Shown here: positions 41,238 through 49,800 of the stretch, piece by piece
How the letters are laid out: every line of letters begins with the position of its first letter
How positions within the stretch are numbered: position 1 is the first letter of the stretch
Program-made: the position numbers and the translations under genes
Source: CAISCU01 sp943361925
Lineage (GTDB): Bacteria; Bacteroidota; Bacteroidia; UKL13-3
Direction of reading: 5' to 3'
Assembly (NCBI GenBank): GCA_943361925.1
Contig: CALRIT020000002.1
Location: 1 to 64,000 of the forward strand
DNA length: 64,000 bases
The notes under the pieces: generated by a model
What the model was told of the DNA's origin: nothing
The model's input: the letters and a program-made list of their open reading frames with translations, nothing else
The model's database searches: none

Positions 41238-42034
41238 ATATTCAGGATTACATATCATCCGGCATAGTTGAATCTTATGTTCTTGGCTTGTGCAATGATG
41301 CAGAAAAGCAAGAAATGGAGAAGCTTTTGCCTTTGTATCCCGAACTACAAGCGGAGCTAAAGGATGTAGAAAAAGCGCTGAATATCTATGCAAATTCATT
41401 TGAAAAATCTCCTAATCCTCAGTTGAAAAGCAAAATTTTCGAGGAAATTGATAATCTTGAAGAAGCGGCTAATGCTCAAAAAGAAAATACCACAATTCAA
41501 TTAAAGCCAAAATTCAATTATGCAATTGCGGCATCAATAAGTTTGTTTGTTTTGAGTTTTGCAGGTAATATCTATTTATATAATAAGTGGAATAAAGCTA
41601 ACCAAGAATTAATTGTTCTAAATGAAAACAATAGAGTTTTAGCTGAAAATCAGGATAAAAATCTGGTTAGATTAGAAGAAATTCAAACCCAGTTAGCTAT
41701 TGTAAATGATAACAGTTTTAAAAAGGTTGACTTAAATAGTATTCAAAATAAAACAGAAAAACTTGCTACTATTTATTGGTCGCCTAATAAAAAGGAAGTT
41801 TATTTTAGTTGTAATCAACTGGCTAAACCTGAAGATGGAAGTCAATATCAACTTTGGGCAATTGTTGATGGAAAACCCGTAGATGCAGGAATGATTCCGC
41901 TCGAATTATCTGATTCAATTTTTATTAAAATGAAGGATTTTTCATCAGCACAAGCATTTGCCATAACCTTAGAAAAAACGGGTGGAAGCGCTAGTCCAAA
42001 TCTAGAAAAACTTCAAATGATGGGTGGCATCTAA
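41234..42034 (+). CDS. RskA-type anti-sigma factor
   Basis: A 266-residue single-pass membrane protein. The cytoplasmic N-terminal zinc-finger-like/anti-sigma region (SGIVESYVLGLCNDAEKQEMEKLL) is followed by a membrane segment (YAIAASISLFVLSFAGNIYLY, about 96-116), a short coiled coil, and a C-terminal RskA domain (ATIYWSPNKKEVYFSCNQL ... YQLWAIVDGKPVDAGMI ... FAITLEKTGGSASP). It sequesters the preceding ECF sigma factor until released by regulated proteolysis. Starts with GTG, overlapping the sigma stop by four bases. Confidence 0.88.
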   Translation: MNIQDYISSGIVESYVLGLCNDAEKQEMEKLLPLYPELQAELKDVEKALNIYANSFEKSPNPQLKSKIFEEIDNLEEAANAQKENTTIQLKPKFNYAIAASISLFVLSFAGNIYLYNKWNKANQELIVLNENNRVLAENQDKNLVRLEEIQTQLAIVNDNSFKKVDLNSIQNKTEKLATIYWSPNKKEVYFSCNQLAKPEDGSQYQLWAIVDGKPVDAGMIPLELSDSIFIKMKDFSSAQAFAITLEKTGGSASPNLEKLQMMGGI

Positions 42035-42364
42035 GCCTTCAAGAATCATCCTTTTTTATTTCTACATTCCAATTTATTTCCTGTTTTAAGAACTGGTTTA
42101 TGTTGAATATACCAAACATCAACGATACCAAAATCAATCTGTATCTTAATTTTAGTTTGCTGGATATTCAAGCAACCATTGAATCTGATTTTGTTCTTAA
42201 AATTAACTTCAATTATCAATAAACATCCTTTGAATTTGAAGATAAAATTTACAATTCTCCATCAAATGTAAGCTTTTGGTAAAGGCTGAAAATCTTTTAG
42301 AACTTAGTTCATTTATATCAATCCAAAATTGATTTAGCCTCGTAAATGGTTTTATATCTAAATT
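42035..42364 (+). other. 330-bp intergenic region
   Basis: AT-rich sequence between the anti-sigma gene and the Trp-rich protein gene. It contains a 40-codon open frame (42100-42222) with no family resemblance that I do not call. No convincing terminator, promoter or RNA element was seen, although the promoter of the Trp-rich gene must lie here. Confidence 0.3.
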
Positions 42365-42766
42365 ATGAAAAAACTTACTTTACTAGCTGCTATCATCGGG
42401 ATGATGTTGGCAGGAACCGAAGCTAAATCCATTTTGAAAACAAGTGTTAAACTTGAAATCCAAAAAGAGTTTTCAAAGAAAAAAGAAGGAACATGGGCAG
42501 GTAAAATGGATGGAAAAGCCTATTGGTACAAACTTGATAAAAATGCCAAATTATGGTGGAGTACAGATGGCAAAAAATGGGCTGAAGTATCAAACCAAAT
42601 GTGGGCCGATAAATCAGGAAAATGGATGAAAATTGGTGACAACAAATTATGGTGGAGTGCTGATATGGGAAAAACCTGGTCGGAAGTTCCTGAATGGAAA
42701 TGGGAAGGACCAATGGGTGAATGGTATCAGTTCGATAAAGACTGGAGTCTTTGGAGTAATGCCTAA
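42365..42766 (+). CDS. Small secreted tryptophan-rich repeat protein
   Basis: A 133-residue protein with a signal peptide (MKKLTLLAAIIGMMLAGTEA). The mature part holds about two and a half repeats of some 28 residues: a strand with WxxKMDGKxYW or WxKIGDNKLWW, then WSTDGKKWAEV, WSADMGKTWSEV, then a W-E/D-x-x-G turn. Around 15 of 133 residues are Trp. The pattern resembles an aromatic-rich beta-repeat fold such as those binding sugars or peptidoglycan. I do not recognise the family, and binding is inference. It stands alone, downstream of the sigma/anti-sigma pair and followed by a terminator. Confidence 0.7.
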   Translation: MKKLTLLAAIIGMMLAGTEAKSILKTSVKLEIQKEFSKKKEGTWAGKMDGKAYWYKLDKNAKLWWSTDGKKWAEVSNQMWADKSGKWMKIGDNKLWWSADMGKTWSEVPEWKWEGPMGEWYQFDKDWSLWSNA

Positions 42767-42799
42767 GTTTTATTGAGTTTTTAGTTTAAATTGTAATCA

Positions 42800-42836
42800 A
42801 GAGGCTGTCTCAAAAGGAGAAACAGCCTCTTTTTTA
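42800..42836 (+). terminator. Rho-independent terminator after the Trp-rich gene
   Basis: AGAGGCTGT (42800-42808) pairs with ACAGCCTCT (42822-42830), followed by T5. The same hairpin sequence recurs at 47117-47147. Confidence 0.75.
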
Positions 42837-42909
42837 TTTGGGGAGGTATCTGAGAAAAAATCTTTTATTCGATTCTAAAGCCTTTCATTTTGACTTTTGA
42901 GACAGCCTC
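42801..42909. repeat. 109-bp element bounded by 16-bp inverted repeats
   Basis: GAGGCTGTCTCAAAAG (42801-42816) is repeated in perfect inversion at 42894-42909. The element sits between convergent genes and has no coding capacity. The ends look like terminal inverted repeats of a miniature element or remnant, or like a dispersed terminator-type repeat. A related copy is at 47118. No target duplication is obvious. Confidence 0.55.
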
Positions 42910-42912
42910 CAT

Positions 42913-44052
42913 TTATGCTAATACTCGTTTTAAATCTTCAATTAAATCTTCGATATCTTCTACACCAACACTCAGACGTAATAAATTATCAACAACACCG
43001 GCTGCTTCTCTTTCTGCTTTCGGAATTGAAGCATGGGTCATAGTTGCAGGATGGTTGATTAAACTTTCAACTCCACCTAAACTTTCTGCGAGTGTAAAAA
43101 CTTCGAATGAAGAAGCAATTTTAAAAGTATCATCAAGACTTGCATCTTTTAAAACAATTGAAATCATTCCACCAAAACCACGCATTTGTTTTTTCGCAAT
43201 TTCATGGTTTGGATGATCAGTAAATCCAGGCCAATAAACCTTTTCAATTTTAGGATGATTCTTTAAGAAATGCGCAATCACTTCACCATTTTCACAATGA
43301 GCTTTCATGCGAAGATGCAAAGTTTTTAAACCGCGTAAAACAAGAAAACTATCCTGAGGACCGGGAGTTGCACCACACGAATTATGGATGAAAGCCAATC
43401 TATCGTAAAGCGTTTGGTCGTTCACACATAAAGCGCCCATTATAACATCGCTATGCCCACCTAAATATTTAGTTACACTATGCATAACAATATGTGCACC
43501 TAAATCTAATGGATTTTGTAGGTAAGGAGATGCAAAAGTATTATCAACCGCCAAAATTAAATTGTTGGCCTTTGCAATTTCTGCACAAGCAACAATATCT
43601 ACAATTTGCATGGTTGGATTTGTAGGAGTTTCAATCCAGATTAACTTGGTTTTATCGTTGATATAATTTTTGATATTATTGGCATCATTTAAATCGATAA
43701 AATGAAATTTAATACCAAAACCTGCAAAAACTTTGGTGAACATTCTATAGGTTCCACCATATAAATCATTCCCTGTAATTACTTCATCACCCGGAGCCAA
43801 TAATTTTGCAACTGCATCAATTGCACCCATTCCACTACTAAAACACAATCCATGATTAGCATTTTCTAAAGCAGCAATACACTTTTCTAATGCAGATCTT
43901 GTAGGATTTTTTCCTCTGGCATAAGCATAACCCTGGTGTTTTCCCGGACTAGCTTGCCAAAAAGTAGAAGTTTGATATATAGGAGTCATTACTGCACCTG
44001 TTGATGGATCAGGTTCCTGACCTGCATGAATTGCCTTTGTTCCGAATTTCAT
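42913..44052 (-). CDS. Cystathionine gamma-synthase/lyase family PLP enzyme
   Basis: A 379-residue Cys/Met-metabolism PLP enzyme. PLP Lys195 lies in HSVTKYLGGHSD. Other motifs are Y-A-R in AYARGKNPTRSALE (44-57, phosphate and substrate contacts), FSSGMGAI (71-78), ETPTNPTMQIVDI, VDNTFASPYLQNP and SLGGVESLINHPATMTH. The family makes cystathionine from homoserine esters and Cys, or cleaves cystathionine. Sequence cannot separate synthase (metB) from lyase (mccB). A soluble tetramer is expected. Single gene with its own promoter. Confidence 0.9.
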   Translation of the reverse strand: MKFGTKAIHAGQEPDPSTGAVMTPIYQTSTFWQASPGKHQGYAYARGKNPTRSALEKCIAALENANHGLCFSSGMGAIDAVAKLLAPGDEVITGNDLYGGTYRMFTKVFAGFGIKFHFIDLNDANNIKNYINDKTKLIWIETPTNPTMQIVDIVACAEIAKANNLILAVDNTFASPYLQNPLDLGAHIVMHSVTKYLGGHSDVIMGALCVNDQTLYDRLAFIHNSCGATPGPQDSFLVLRGLKTLHLRMKAHCENGEVIAHFLKNHPKIEKVYWPGFTDHPNHEIAKKQMRGFGGMISIVLKDASLDDTFKIASSFEVFTLAESLGGVESLINHPATMTHASIPKAEREAAGVVDNLLRLSVGVEDIEDLIEDLKRVLA

Positions 44053-44080
44053 ATACTGGTTTTATGTTTGGTTTCTGCCA

Positions 44081-44111
44081 CAAACTTACTCAGGAATTCA
44101 TTAGTATTAAA
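44081..44111 (-). promoter_or_regulatory. Bacteroidota-type promoter of the cystathionine enzyme gene
   Basis: Read on the minus strand, TTTA (44111-44108), a 19-base spacer and TAAGTTTG (44088-44081), which matches TAnnTTTG fully. The start codon follows about 29 bases later. Confidence 0.5.
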
Positions 44112-44187
44112 GTATATTGAAATAAATCAAGAAAAGATTGGGAGTTTTGATGAAAAGTTTTAAATTTCTCGAAGAATTCAAAGTATC

Positions 44188-44553
44188 ATGCCTACACAGT
44201 TTATAACAAAAATGAATAAAACAGAAGCCGGTTTTCATCTTTTGATGATTTTAAGCCTGGCTGATGGAAATATACAAGCAGCAGAAAGTTCTGTTATTCT
44301 TGAATTTCTTGAAGAAAATTTTCATGAACCAATAGAAATTATCAAAGAACAAGCATTCTTAAGAGCACTTCCTGAAGAAGAAAGATTAAATCATTTAACT
44401 GAAACTGCTCATCAATTGTATAAAATTACCAATCAAGATGAACGTCATAATCTGATTGAATTTGCCATGAAAGTTGTAATGGCTGATAAAAAAATGGAAT
44501 TAGAAGAAAATTCCTTCATCAATGCATTATTCGATGCATGGGATTTAGAATAA
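44188..44553 (+). CDS. TerB-like helical protein
   Basis: A 121-residue all-helical protein. Two halves each hold an acidic turn typical of the TerB/tellurite-resistance fold: SLADGNIQAAESSVILEFL and VVMADKKMELEENSFINALFDA. In TerB such Asp/Glu turns bind divalent metal. No other tellurite genes are nearby, so a general stress or scaffold role is possible. An in-frame ATG at 44212 would shorten it by eight residues. Single gene, function uncertain. Confidence 0.65.
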   Translation: MPTQFITKMNKTEAGFHLLMILSLADGNIQAAESSVILEFLEENFHEPIEIIKEQAFLRALPEEERLNHLTETAHQLYKITNQDERHNLIEFAMKVVMADKKMELEENSFINALFDAWDLE

Positions 44554-44683
44554 GCTCTAAACTAGCTCATTAATCAATTTCTATACCCCAATTTTAAAAC
44601 TAATAAATTTATTAGCTGATATTTCTTTGCCCAAAAATTGACAAAAATCAGCTTATTTTTATTTAGACTAATTCCAAATAGTA

Positions 44684-44691
44684 TATTTTTG
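44684..44691 (+). promoter_or_regulatory. -7 promoter element upstream of the FecA-like gene
   Basis: TATTTTTG matches TAnnTTTG exactly, 22 bases before the start codon. The -33 element is weak (TTTAG 17 bases upstream). Confidence 0.4.
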
Positions 44692-44713
44692 CTGATGTTA
44701 AATCATCCCTAAA

Positions 44714-47110
44714 ATGGCAAAAATCACAAATACTAAACTCTTCATTTTTATTCTGATTTGTTTTTTCACCCAAACACTTTCTGCTCAAGTAAAAGGCAAA
44801 TTGTATGATTCAGATAAAAAAATCTTAACAGAAACACCTGTCTATTTAAATAACGGACAAAGTGTTATCACAAATCAAAATGGAGAATTTGAATTTAAGA
44901 ATGTTCTAAATGGCATATATACAATCAATGTTCAAATCCAGGAACAACTTATTCAACTGCAAAGCTTCAACAAAAACACTGAGAAATTAGATTTAGGAGA
45001 AATAGCTATTCCTAAAAATCAGGAGCTAGGGGAAGTTATCATTGTAAAACCACTTTTGAATAATGGAATTGAAAGAATGCCAGAAATTAGAGACAATATT
45101 ATTTATGCAACCAAAAAAAATGAGGTAGTAAAACTTAACAATGCTACTGCGAATTTAGCTCAAAATAATAGCAGACAGATATTTGCTAAAGTTCCGGGAA
45201 TTCATGTTTGGGAAAGTGATGGTAGTGGCGTTCAAATGGGTATCGCAGCTCGTGGTTTAAGTCCGAATCGTATGTGGGAATTTAATACCCGACAAAATGG
45301 TTACGATATTTCAAGTGATCCTTTTGGTTACCCGGAAGCTTATTATACTCCTTCTGTAGAATCATTAGATAGAATTGAAATCATTAGAGGTGCAGCTTCT
45401 ATTCAATTCGGACCTCAATTTGGTGGTATGGTTAATTATATCAAAAAGAAATCTATTGCAGGAAAAAAAATCGGAGTAGAATCAACTCAAACATTTGGAA
45501 CTTATGGCCTATTCAGTAGTTTTAATGCAATTGGTGGAAGTATTGGAAAATGGAATTATTATGCAAATATCAACTATAGAAGAAGCGATGGCTGGAGACA
45601 AAACAATGCATACAATACATGGAATGGTTTTGTAAATATTGGTTATAAAATTAATCATAGAATGAACATTGCTCTAGAGTTAACCCGCATGGACCAGCTT
45701 GTTCAACAACCAGGTGGATTAAATGATTCAATGTTTGCAATCGACCCGAAATCTTCAAGCAGAAACAGAAATTGGTTTGAATTAAAATGGACAATTCCTG
45801 CATTAAATTTTGATTATAGAATTAATGCCGATAATAACATCAATGTTAAAATCTTTGGTTTGATAGGCGAAAGAAATAGCATTGGATTTTTAAATGCAAT
45901 TAACCTACCTGATACTATCAACAAAACCACAGGTCAATACCAGGCAAGAAGAATTGATGTAGACAATTACAAAAACTGGGGAAGTGAAGTAAGATACCTT
46001 AGACATTTTCAACTATTCAAACAAAAACAAAGTCTTTCTTTAGGTGTGCGTTACTTCGAAGGAGAAACCAAAAGATGGAGAAATACCAATGGAAATTCCG
46101 GCTTCAATTATGATTTAAGCGTGACCAATGAAAACAGAAGTTTAGACCTCATTTTTAAAACAAAAAATACAGCTCTTTTTGCTGAACAACTATTAAACTT
46201 CAACCAAAGATTAAGCGCCACCATTGGTTTTAGGTATGAAATGTTGAACAATACTGCAGAGGGACTTTTTGCTCCAAACCAAAGAATTGGAGAAAAAACG
46301 AGTACAAGAAATTTTCTTTTAGGAGGATTGGGTATTCAGTATAAAACAACAGCCAATACTCAAGTATATTTTAATGCTACACAAGCTTATCGTCCTGTAT
46401 TGTTTTCTGATATTACTCCTGCTTCTACAACAGATTCAATTGATGTTAATTTAGTAGATGCCAAAGGGTATAATATTGACTTGGGTTATAGAGGCAATGT
46501 TTCAAAATGGTTGAGTTATGATGTAAGTGTATTTTACTTATTTTACGGAAACAGAATTGGAACATACACAGTAAATGGTAAAAATTTCAGAACAAATATT
46601 GGCAATTCAATTAGCAAAGGAATTGAATCATATATAGAAATATCTCCAACTACTTTGCTGAATTATTCTAAACTAGGCAATTTGAATATTTACGCCAGCA
46701 TTTCCTTGCTGGATGCAAGATACAGCGAATGGAATATTCCTGATATGAGCAAATCAATAAAAGACAAAAAGGTTGAAAATGCTCCTTCAGAAATTTACAG
46801 AATTGGAGTAAACTACAGATACAGATATTTTAGTACAGGTTTTCAGTTTAGCATGGTTGGTTCAACCTATTCTGATGCAAATAATACCGAAAAAGCAAAT
46901 GTAGCAGCAACAAATGGAATCATTCCTACTTACAATGTTTTAGACTGGACCTTTCAATATTCTTACCGCTGGAAATACAATATCAACGGAGGTATCAACA
47001 ATGTAATGGACAAAGCATACTTCACTAGAAGAGCAGGTGGCTATCCAGGACCGGGTTTATTACCTGCAGAAGGAAGAACTGCTTATTTAGGAATTGGAAT
47101 AAAATTCTAA
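44714..47110 (+). CDS. FecA-like TonB-dependent outer-membrane receptor
   Basis: A 798-residue receptor. A signal peptide (1-25, FTQTLSAQ) is followed by a carboxypeptidase-regulatory-like beta domain (about 26-95), a plug (about 120-235) with GIAARGLSPNRMWEFNTRQNG, YGxPEAYYTP-type sequence and IEIIRGAASIQFGPQFGGMVNYI, and a beta-barrel with many Tyr/Asn-rich strands ending AYLGIGIKF with terminal Phe. The plug resembles ferric dicitrate receptors such as FecA. The ligand is unknown, but iron-chelate uptake is the best guess. No FecR/FecI pair is adjacent; an ECF sigma/RskA pair lies 3.5 kb upstream. Energised by TonB-ExbBD encoded elsewhere. Confidence 0.9.
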   Translation: MAKITNTKLFIFILICFFTQTLSAQVKGKLYDSDKKILTETPVYLNNGQSVITNQNGEFEFKNVLNGIYTINVQIQEQLIQLQSFNKNTEKLDLGEIAIPKNQELGEVIIVKPLLNNGIERMPEIRDNIIYATKKNEVVKLNNATANLAQNNSRQIFAKVPGIHVWESDGSGVQMGIAARGLSPNRMWEFNTRQNGYDISSDPFGYPEAYYTPSVESLDRIEIIRGAASIQFGPQFGGMVNYIKKKSIAGKKIGVESTQTFGTYGLFSSFNAIGGSIGKWNYYANINYRRSDGWRQNNAYNTWNGFVNIGYKINHRMNIALELTRMDQLVQQPGGLNDSMFAIDPKSSSRNRNWFELKWTIPALNFDYRINADNNINVKIFGLIGERNSIGFLNAINLPDTINKTTGQYQARRIDVDNYKNWGSEVRYLRHFQLFKQKQSLSLGVRYFEGETKRWRNTNGNSGFNYDLSVTNENRSLDLIFKTKNTALFAEQLLNFNQRLSATIGFRYEMLNNTAEGLFAPNQRIGEKTSTRNFLLGGLGIQYKTTANTQVYFNATQAYRPVLFSDITPASTTDSIDVNLVDAKGYNIDLGYRGNVSKWLSYDVSVFYLFYGNRIGTYTVNGKNFRTNIGNSISKGIESYIEISPTTLLNYSKLGNLNIYASISLLDARYSEWNIPDMSKSIKDKKVENAPSEIYRIGVNYRYRYFSTGFQFSMVGSTYSDANNTEKANVAATNGIIPTYNVLDWTFQYSYRWKYNINGGINNVMDKAYFTRRAGGYPGPGLLPAEGRTAYLGIGIKF

Positions 47111-47111
47111 C

Positions 47112-47147
47112 AAAAAAGAGGCTGTCTCAAAAAATGAAACAGCCTCT
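47112..47147 (-). terminator. Terminator hairpin shared by convergent genes, mainly for GH57
   Basis: AGAGGCTGT (47117-47125) pairs with ACAGCCTCT (47139-47147). On the minus strand it is followed by six T (A6 at 47112-47117 on the plus strand), so it best ends the GH57 transcript. It shares GAGGCTGTCTCAAAA with the element at 42801. Confidence 0.7.
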
Positions 47148-47166
47148 GTTCTATTAAATTAAAAGC

Positions 47167-48372
47167 TTATTTCTTTAATTTAGGAATGGGCTTTTTTTTT
47201 AATTCAATGCCAAGATCACTCATGGCATTCATAAAATAAATATAAGCATCATATGGTGAATCATAAGGACTGAAATACTTATGTACATCGCCATCTGCCC
47301 AGTATTTGGTAGTCATATAATAAAAATGATCGGAGGTCAACATTTTCTTCCAGGTATCGATAAACAATTTATCTCCTGAATCATAAACTTGCTTTTCAAG
47401 ACTATAAATTTTAGCAATACTTTCATCTTGTAAAGGATTTCCCAACCATGCTGATAAATCTCTTTCTGTATCTGCCCAACTGATGAAATCATGCGCATCA
47501 TAAGTATCACGAACAGGATATGCATCAACAGTTTCTGAAACTGTTTTAAAATCAAAATCAGGATGTTTTAAAACATAACCCGGCATATAACGCATGAATT
47601 CAAAAATGCCACTTTCAGCCCATTGGTGTTCCCCAAAGGTTTCATAATCCATAAACAAATTAATTGTCTCTCCATGACCTGCAATGCTATGAACCCATTC
47701 TGCATATCTGTCTGCCGTTAATGGCCATTCACTCCAATTTCTGTCAGAAAAACGAAATGCAATATCATCACTCATTTTATAATTCTTAAGTAATGATTTG
47801 ATGTTTTGAACATTAGGCGCTTTATACAAATGATTTGGAGAACGCTCACCTAATAACCTGTCTACACCCTCACAGATAATACCTTTATAACCCATACCTT
47901 CAATAACAGAAGCCAATTCATTGTTGTATTGTAATTCTGTATTTCTGAAAATCTTAGGTTCTTGTTTGAAGTATTTTTTTATGAGTTGACGATGTTGATC
48001 AACCTGCTTTTTAAATTCATCTCTTGAAAAAATATAAGACAATGAATGGTAATAGGTTTCACTAATGAATTCAACACAGCCTGTATTAGCCAATTCAATA
48101 AAGGATTGAAGAACATCTGGTCTCCAAGCTTCAAATTGCTCTAAAGCAACACCGGAAATAGAATAAGATATTTTGAATTTACCCTGATGCTTCTCAATCA
48201 ATTCAAGCATTAATCTATTGGTTGGCAAATAACATTTTTCCGATACTTTATTTAAAACTTCTCTGTTTTTTTGATCGTCAAAATAATTGTGATTATGACC
48301 AATATCAAAGAAAGTATAAGGCCTTAAACGATAAGGCTGATGAACTTGAAAATAAAAACAAATAGATGGCAT
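47167..48372 (-). CDS. GH57 family alpha-amylase/glucanotransferase
   Basis: A 401-residue cytoplasmic glycoside hydrolase. GH57 motifs are present: FQVHQPYRLR (8-17), the nucleophile region IFRNTELQYNNE with Glu146, the acid/base region FMDYETFGEHQW with Asp242, and a C-terminal helical segment (DHFYYMTTKYWADGDVHKYFSPYDSPYDAY). GH57 enzymes hydrolyse or transfer alpha-1,4-glucan chains. The location next to a glycogen synthase-like GT4 gene, 33 bases downstream of it on the same strand, indicates glycogen or maltodextrin turnover. Exact specificity is not readable. Confidence 0.92.
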   Translation of the reverse strand: MPSICFYFQVHQPYRLRPYTFFDIGHNHNYFDDQKNREVLNKVSEKCYLPTNRLMLELIEKHQGKFKISYSISGVALEQFEAWRPDVLQSFIELANTGCVEFISETYYHSLSYIFSRDEFKKQVDQHRQLIKKYFKQEPKIFRNTELQYNNELASVIEGMGYKGIICEGVDRLLGERSPNHLYKAPNVQNIKSLLKNYKMSDDIAFRFSDRNWSEWPLTADRYAEWVHSIAGHGETINLFMDYETFGEHQWAESGIFEFMRYMPGYVLKHPDFDFKTVSETVDAYPVRDTYDAHDFISWADTERDLSAWLGNPLQDESIAKIYSLEKQVYDSGDKLFIDTWKKMLTSDHFYYMTTKYWADGDVHKYFSPYDSPYDAYIYFMNAMSDLGIELKKKPIPKLKK

Positions 48373-48405
48373 ATAATTTTAAGTTTAATATTATTTTTAA
48401 TTGAT

Positions 48406-49704
48406 TTAAGCTTGGTATTCTTCCCAAATACTATTGTAAACATCAACGACTTGTTGAGCACAATTTTCCCATGTTATAGATTCAAGACTATGATTATTGG
48501 CATCAACCACACTCTTTTTTAAACCTTCATAGTCTAAAGCAGCAACAATATATTGAGCAAATTTTTGAACATCCCAAACATCAATTTGCATTGAACCGGT
48601 TAAAGCTTCTGCAACACCTGAAGTTTTTGAAATAATTGTTGGTAATCCATATTGAACAGCTTCAACCGCACTTAATCCAAAAGGCTCACTAACCGATGGC
48701 ATACAATAAACATCGGCAATAGCCAATAATTCATTCAACATTACTTTATTTAAGAATCCTGTAAAGTAGAACTTATCGCCAATTCCATAAGCAGCAGTTT
48801 TTTCAATCATCGGGCGTAATAAATCGCCACTTCCTGCCATCACAAATTTTACATTATTATGCTTTTCCAAAACCAGTTTTGCAGCCTCAACAAAATACTC
48901 AGGACCTTTTTGCATGGTGATTCTACCAAAGAAAATAACCAGTTTCTCATCAAAAGGACTTTTCTTCACAGTATGTTTTACAGCTTCAATACCGTTATGT
49001 ACAGGTTTAATTTTGTTTCTATCAATTCCGTAATGTCTTTCACATATTAAACCTGTATAATGACTAACTGGAATAATTCTATCAGCCAATTCCATGGCAC
49101 GTTTTTCTAAGTCATAAACCCAGTTTTTGCTATGTTCTCCTGCCCTATCATATTCAGTTGAATGAATATGTAAAACCAATGGTTTTCCTGTTCTTAATTT
49201 CAATTCCATTCCAGGCAGAAATGTCATCCAATCATGTGCATGTATCACATCAAATTTCTGCCTTAAGCTATATTGAACGGAAATTCTTGCAAACTCAATT
49301 ACTTTTTTTATTACATCACCGGCATATAAATCATCAATTTCAAAGGGCTTGATATCCTCATGTAAAACGTCATAAAATTTCTGACTAATAAATTCATTTT
49401 CAGGAATTTTTGAATATGGACCATAACTTGATTTCCCATTAAACTTGGGTTCATGAAAAGAATATTCATGTTCTTGATTAAACAAATCCTGCAATTGTTC
49501 TTTAGTAAACGAATTCAACCCAATTAATTCAATATTGGGAATATCGAAATTGGGAACACTTTTGGGGATAATCATTTTTACATCAGCAAGTGGAGAAAGC
49601 GCTTTGCACAAGCCCAAGGTAGCAACGCCAAGTCCACCACTAATTACCGGAGGGAACTCCCAACCGAACATTAATACCTTGTTTCTATTTTTTTTGACAG
49701 ACAT
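48406..49704 (-). CDS. GT4 glycosyltransferase, glycogen synthase-like
   Basis: The protein has 432 residues from the ATG at 49704; a TTG nine bases upstream is possible. GT-B fold: N-terminal FGWEFPPVISGGLGVA with the nucleotide-sugar glycine loop, DVIHAHDWMTFLPG, then a C-terminal domain with VIFFGRITMQKGPEYFVEA and the E-x7-E motif SEPFGLSAVEAVQYGLP. This layout matches GT4 enzymes of archaeal/bacterial glycogen or maltosyl-phosphate synthesis, transferring glucose from a nucleotide sugar. It is in an operon with the GH57 gene and divergent from the GH31 gene. Confidence 0.88.
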   Translation of the reverse strand: MSVKKNRNKVLMFGWEFPPVISGGLGVATLGLCKALSPLADVKMIIPKSVPNFDIPNIELIGLNSFTKEQLQDLFNQEHEYSFHEPKFNGKSSYGPYSKIPENEFISQKFYDVLHEDIKPFEIDDLYAGDVIKKVIEFARISVQYSLRQKFDVIHAHDWMTFLPGMELKLRTGKPLVLHIHSTEYDRAGEHSKNWVYDLEKRAMELADRIIPVSHYTGLICERHYGIDRNKIKPVHNGIEAVKHTVKKSPFDEKLVIFFGRITMQKGPEYFVEAAKLVLEKHNNVKFVMAGSGDLLRPMIEKTAAYGIGDKFYFTGFLNKVMLNELLAIADVYCMPSVSEPFGLSAVEAVQYGLPTIISKTSGVAEALTGSMQIDVWDVQKFAQYIVAALDYEGLKKSVVDANNHSLESITWENCAQQVVDVYNSIWEEYQA

Positions 49705-49800
49705 GAGGGACAACTTTTAATTATTCTATGTATTTTGCAGAACCTTTTATGAAAAAGAGTTCGTTAATATAAAAAATATCTCAAGTTATATCAAGTAAAA

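Noticed and set aside
42100..42222. 40-codon open frame between the anti-sigma and Trp-rich genes
   Set aside because: No family resemblance, no promoter or ribosome-binding feature, and short frames are common by chance in AT-rich DNA.
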